From: Sphagnum magellanicum
Lineage: Eukaryota; Streptophyta; Sphagnopsida; Sphagnales; Sphagnaceae
Length of the DNA stretch: 64,000 bases
NCBI GenBank assembly: GCA_021904315.1
Contig: CM038917.1
Location: forward strand, 19,266,041 to 19,330,040
Reading direction: 5' to 3'
The position numbers and the translations under genes are program-made. Shown here in pieces: positions 61,383-64,000 of the stretch (position 1 is its first letter; each line of letters starts with the position of its first letter). Below the pieces are notes generated by a model that ran no database searches, had not been told where the DNA came from, and saw only the letters and a program-made list of their open reading frames with translations.

Positions 61383-63135
61383 TCAAGGTTTAAGAGATAT
61401 TGCCAAGCCAATCTTTGCAGCCTTCTCCAATGCCTTTGTGTCCACCTCACCAGAAATAGTGACCAGAGATTTTGGCCTCCACTCATGCTGCAGAAGTGCT
61501 GCCACCTTGCCATGACTGTTCAGTCGTGCCTTCACTGTTGTCAGAACATCCAACTCATACAAACCACCCACAGTGAACGTGTTCTCATTCTTTGAAATCT
61601 TGTGCAAAATCTCAGCTGCAACTGTTGTCCTTGACACTGGGCTCACTGTGTGCAAGTAGGAGGCCTTCAGTGTGTCACCCTTGTCAGCCCTACAAATGTA
61701 GCCACCAACAACTTATCAATTTCCAAAGCATCAAGCCCTAAGGTTAGCAGATGTGTGCACTTCCTTGGTAAGATCTGAGAGAACCAGACATTTTGTGCTG
61801 AAGTCACAACAAATACTTGGTAGGCAAGACTTACAAGGTCAAAGATGCATTGAAATCCGGCTTTATAACATTAAGACCTGCACTGTATTTGGTAATGTTT
61901 CCAGATGCAGTGTCAAAAGCCAGTTCTCCACCAACAGCAAAGCCATCACTACCAACAACTCCAGTAGCCTCTACAATTGGTGATGGTGTCAGGCCAACCT
62001 TGCCTGTGATGGCTGCATAATCTTGACGATATTGCAATTCAAGCTGCATTAAATAAAGCAGTTTCAGATCATATATTAACACTCAATGCAGTAATCAACA
62101 GGCACAAAACAACCATGTACACAGGTTGCATTGAGAAAAGATGATCAATGCAGACTCCAATCCACCCCTCTTTCTGCTTCTTTAAGGACTTTTGCACAAA
62201 TATGTCTCAGGTAAAGTACCCATTGTAAGTACAAATCTTGACAACTGAGAGCCCCATAAGCAGGAACTACAATCCAGGATTGATATGCTAGAGTCCTCTT
62301 ATATGTTTCTGTTTTTAAAGATCTGGTTAATTTGCTGACATACAACAAGATACAAAAAGGAGTAACAGGTTCCATATCAATCAATGGATTGCCATACAAG
62401 GACCAAAATTGAGGATAATAACCATGTTTTCAAGCTACAGATCATGCATATGAGAGACACTTACCTTGCCAGAATTGTGGTCTGGAATTGTGAAGGAAAA
62501 GATACTCTTTGCCCCAGGTGCAAACTCATCAACTGTGATGGTTGTAATTATCTGCCAAAAGGAACCCAGTAATTACTCAGAATATTCACAACCTCAGCCA
62601 CTGCAACCTCCTTGCCACAGAAGTCCATATTCCATCCAGGTTTCAAAGAATCTCCAAAAGCTCACAATGCACAGGAAAAATGTAGTTTGCAGGCTCAACA
62701 AAGCAGCTCATCTGAACAAACTGTTGATTCTAATACTTGAAATCTTTCAAAAGTGGTAATAGATATAGGTGTAACAAACCCACAGCTGAACCAGTACAGA
62801 AAAGTATACTTACATTTGACTTTGTGTCAACTTTCACATCAGCTGTGATGTTGTTGTTTTTAAATGATGTGGTTACATCTGCCAGGAGGGCCTCACCACG
62901 CGTCACTGCATTGGAAGTGAAGGCCTACAGAACACCACAACACATACATATGATGTCAACCCTCAAAAACTGTTATGACAAAAAAAAAGCTGAAGCAAAT
63001 GTGCAAGTCTACATACTATTTCCCTTCCCAATCAAGTTGTGCTCTTTTGCATGACTGTTGGCCTCACCAATCCAGATTGGGTTGTTGTGGCAACAACAAA
63101 TTTATGGTCATAGGTGTAGTCCTTTGTCAGAAGAT
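61383..63135 (-). CDS. VDAC: Voltage-dependent anion channel (mitochondrial porin), 5' partial
   Basis: Minus-strand exons 2-6: 63,068-63,135; 62,814-62,924; 62,465-62,551; 61,835-62,043; 61,383-61,689. All introns are GT-AG and in phase. Visible in order: LLTKDYTYDHKF, TSNAVTRGEALLADVTTSFK, TVDEFAPGAKSIFSFTIPD, ELQYRQDYAAITGKVGL, VKARLNSHGKVAALLQHEWR and the C-terminus SGEVDTKALEKAAKIGLAIS ending LKP. VDAC is a 19-strand beta-barrel in the mitochondrial outer membrane that passes ATP, ADP and small anions. The five exons sum to 782 nt; with the usual first exon of about 46 nt this gives about 275 residues, the family length. Exon 2 begins inside a G|AT codon. Exon 1 (start ATG plus about 15 codons) was not found up to 64,000 and probably lies beyond the window. 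Confidence 0.95.
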
Positions 63136-64000
63136 CTGCAAAAAGATGACAACAATCATTTCTGCCATTAGGTTCCACTATAACATTGTGTATGTATCAA
63201 GCTTAGAATGAGTTGAAAAATGGCAAGAAGAGCTGCTGCACTCCCTCAAATAGCAGCATATCAAGCAGTGGAGAAACCAGTCTTGAATATATTGTTATTC
63301 AACAAAAAATAGGAAATAAGGAGTAGGAAGCATGGTGACTTACAATAGTGTCAGCAGTAATGATTTTTTAAATCACTCAGTAATAGTGGACACAAGGATT
63401 TGTTTTAACAAGTTCTAATACTCAGAAGGAGTAAGCTGAGAGTGAACCCAGAACCAAGCAAACCCCAGATTGCAGAGCATCTGCAGCTCACCCAACTTAT
63501 CTGGTGCCTTGCCCCTGATAAGGATCCTTGGTAAAACCCTCTTTCAGAAACATCAACACATGAACTGCAAGACTGGATCATGACAACAATCTAAAGATCA
63601 AGCTTCAAAAACCCGCAAGGTACAACACCCTATGACACCCGCAATATGCCTTTACATTGATCACTCCCTTCTTGTAGCACTCGCGAGCAACCGTGACATC
63701 ACATGACCATCAAACACAACCAACAGAAAAAAACTCTTTCAGAGTCTCCTTCAGTGCACGACAAAACAGTGCTTCTAATGAACTTACACATTAACATCAT
63801 ATACGGCTATGATGAGGACATAGTTTTACGCTTCAAATACAAAAAAAAACTCAGCTTCTCTCCTGTTTCCTTCCATACTTCGGAACACGTAATAGGGGAA
63901 GCGGGAAAAAAAAACCTCTTACCTGGAGACGAAAAACGGCATGTCCCGTTGAATGTTTACACAATGAAAACGAACAGCAGACAGGAAGCCCCGACAAGCA
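63136..64000 (-). other. First intron or leader side of VDAC
   Basis: No coding exon found. A strong donor on the minus strand (GTCTCCAG|GTAAGAG at 63,925) follows a GC-richer stretch that could be a noncoding first exon; its phase does not fit VDAC exon 2, so it cannot be coding exon 1. Alternatively the whole segment is intron. Confidence 0.4.

Noticed and set aside
63487-63540. Minus-strand segment RGKAPDKL ending at a GTGAGC donor in the right phase to be VDAC exon 1
   Set aside because: It has a stop shortly upstream and no ATG in frame. Resemblance to the VDAC N-terminus is limited to a few residues.

Overview
This is a nuclear genomic window from a land plant. Three multi-exon genes with canonical GT-AG introns lie in the right-hand 30 kb, and the left half is AT-rich, decayed, repeat-derived DNA with no gene I can support. 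Two genes are recognisable plant families: a GTE/BET bromodomain protein and a mitochondrial outer-membrane porin (VDAC). Short (TTTAGGG) telomere-type repeats also fit a plant. The sequence does not settle the lineage. The abundance of old repeats beside short introns would suit a fern, lycophyte or gymnosperm as well as other plants; that is inference only.

Layout. 1-26.5 kb: repeat graveyard with microsatellites, tandem duplications, a three-copy dispersed repeat (about 6.97, 13.15 and 22.11 kb), and a mosaic of duplicated retroelement-like sequence at 9.56-11.33 kb with a diverged inverted relative at 15.96-16.86 kb. 26.5-34.0 kb: a decayed minus-strand non-LTR-type reverse transcriptase pseudogene, cut in two by a complete but dead Ty1/copia LTR retrotransposon at 28,315-33,241. 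The copia element keeps both LTRs, an exact 5-bp target duplication (CAACT), a polypurine tract and a primer-binding site complementary to the anticodon arm of initiator tRNA-Met, i.e. the half-tRNA priming arrangement known from Drosophila copia. 34.5-40.2 kb: a six-exon gene for an unrecognised 962-residue low-complexity protein, with a GC-richer leader and upstream ORFs. 40.2-52 kb: gene-free, including a very AT-rich block, a GGTA-repeat patch, a degenerate coding-like stretch, a telomere-like tract and repeats shared with 21-23.6 kb. 53.0-56.1 kb: the GTE gene, four coding exons, 588 residues. 56.1-61.4 kb: no gene recognised, one 62-bp triplicate. 61.4-63.1 kb: VDAC on the minus strand, exons 2-6; the start-codon exon was not found in the window.

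The three genes face different jobs (unknown; acetyl-histone reading in the nucleus; metabolite exchange across the mitochondrial outer membrane), and I see no sign of a functional cluster. No CRISPR, rRNA, tRNA or bacterial-type system is present. The observations most worth following are the half-tRNA-primed copia element whose nested insertion can be read base by base, the duplicated 3' splice site in the unknown gene, and the unknown gene itself, which has a possible myristoylation site at one end and a cysteine cluster at the other.
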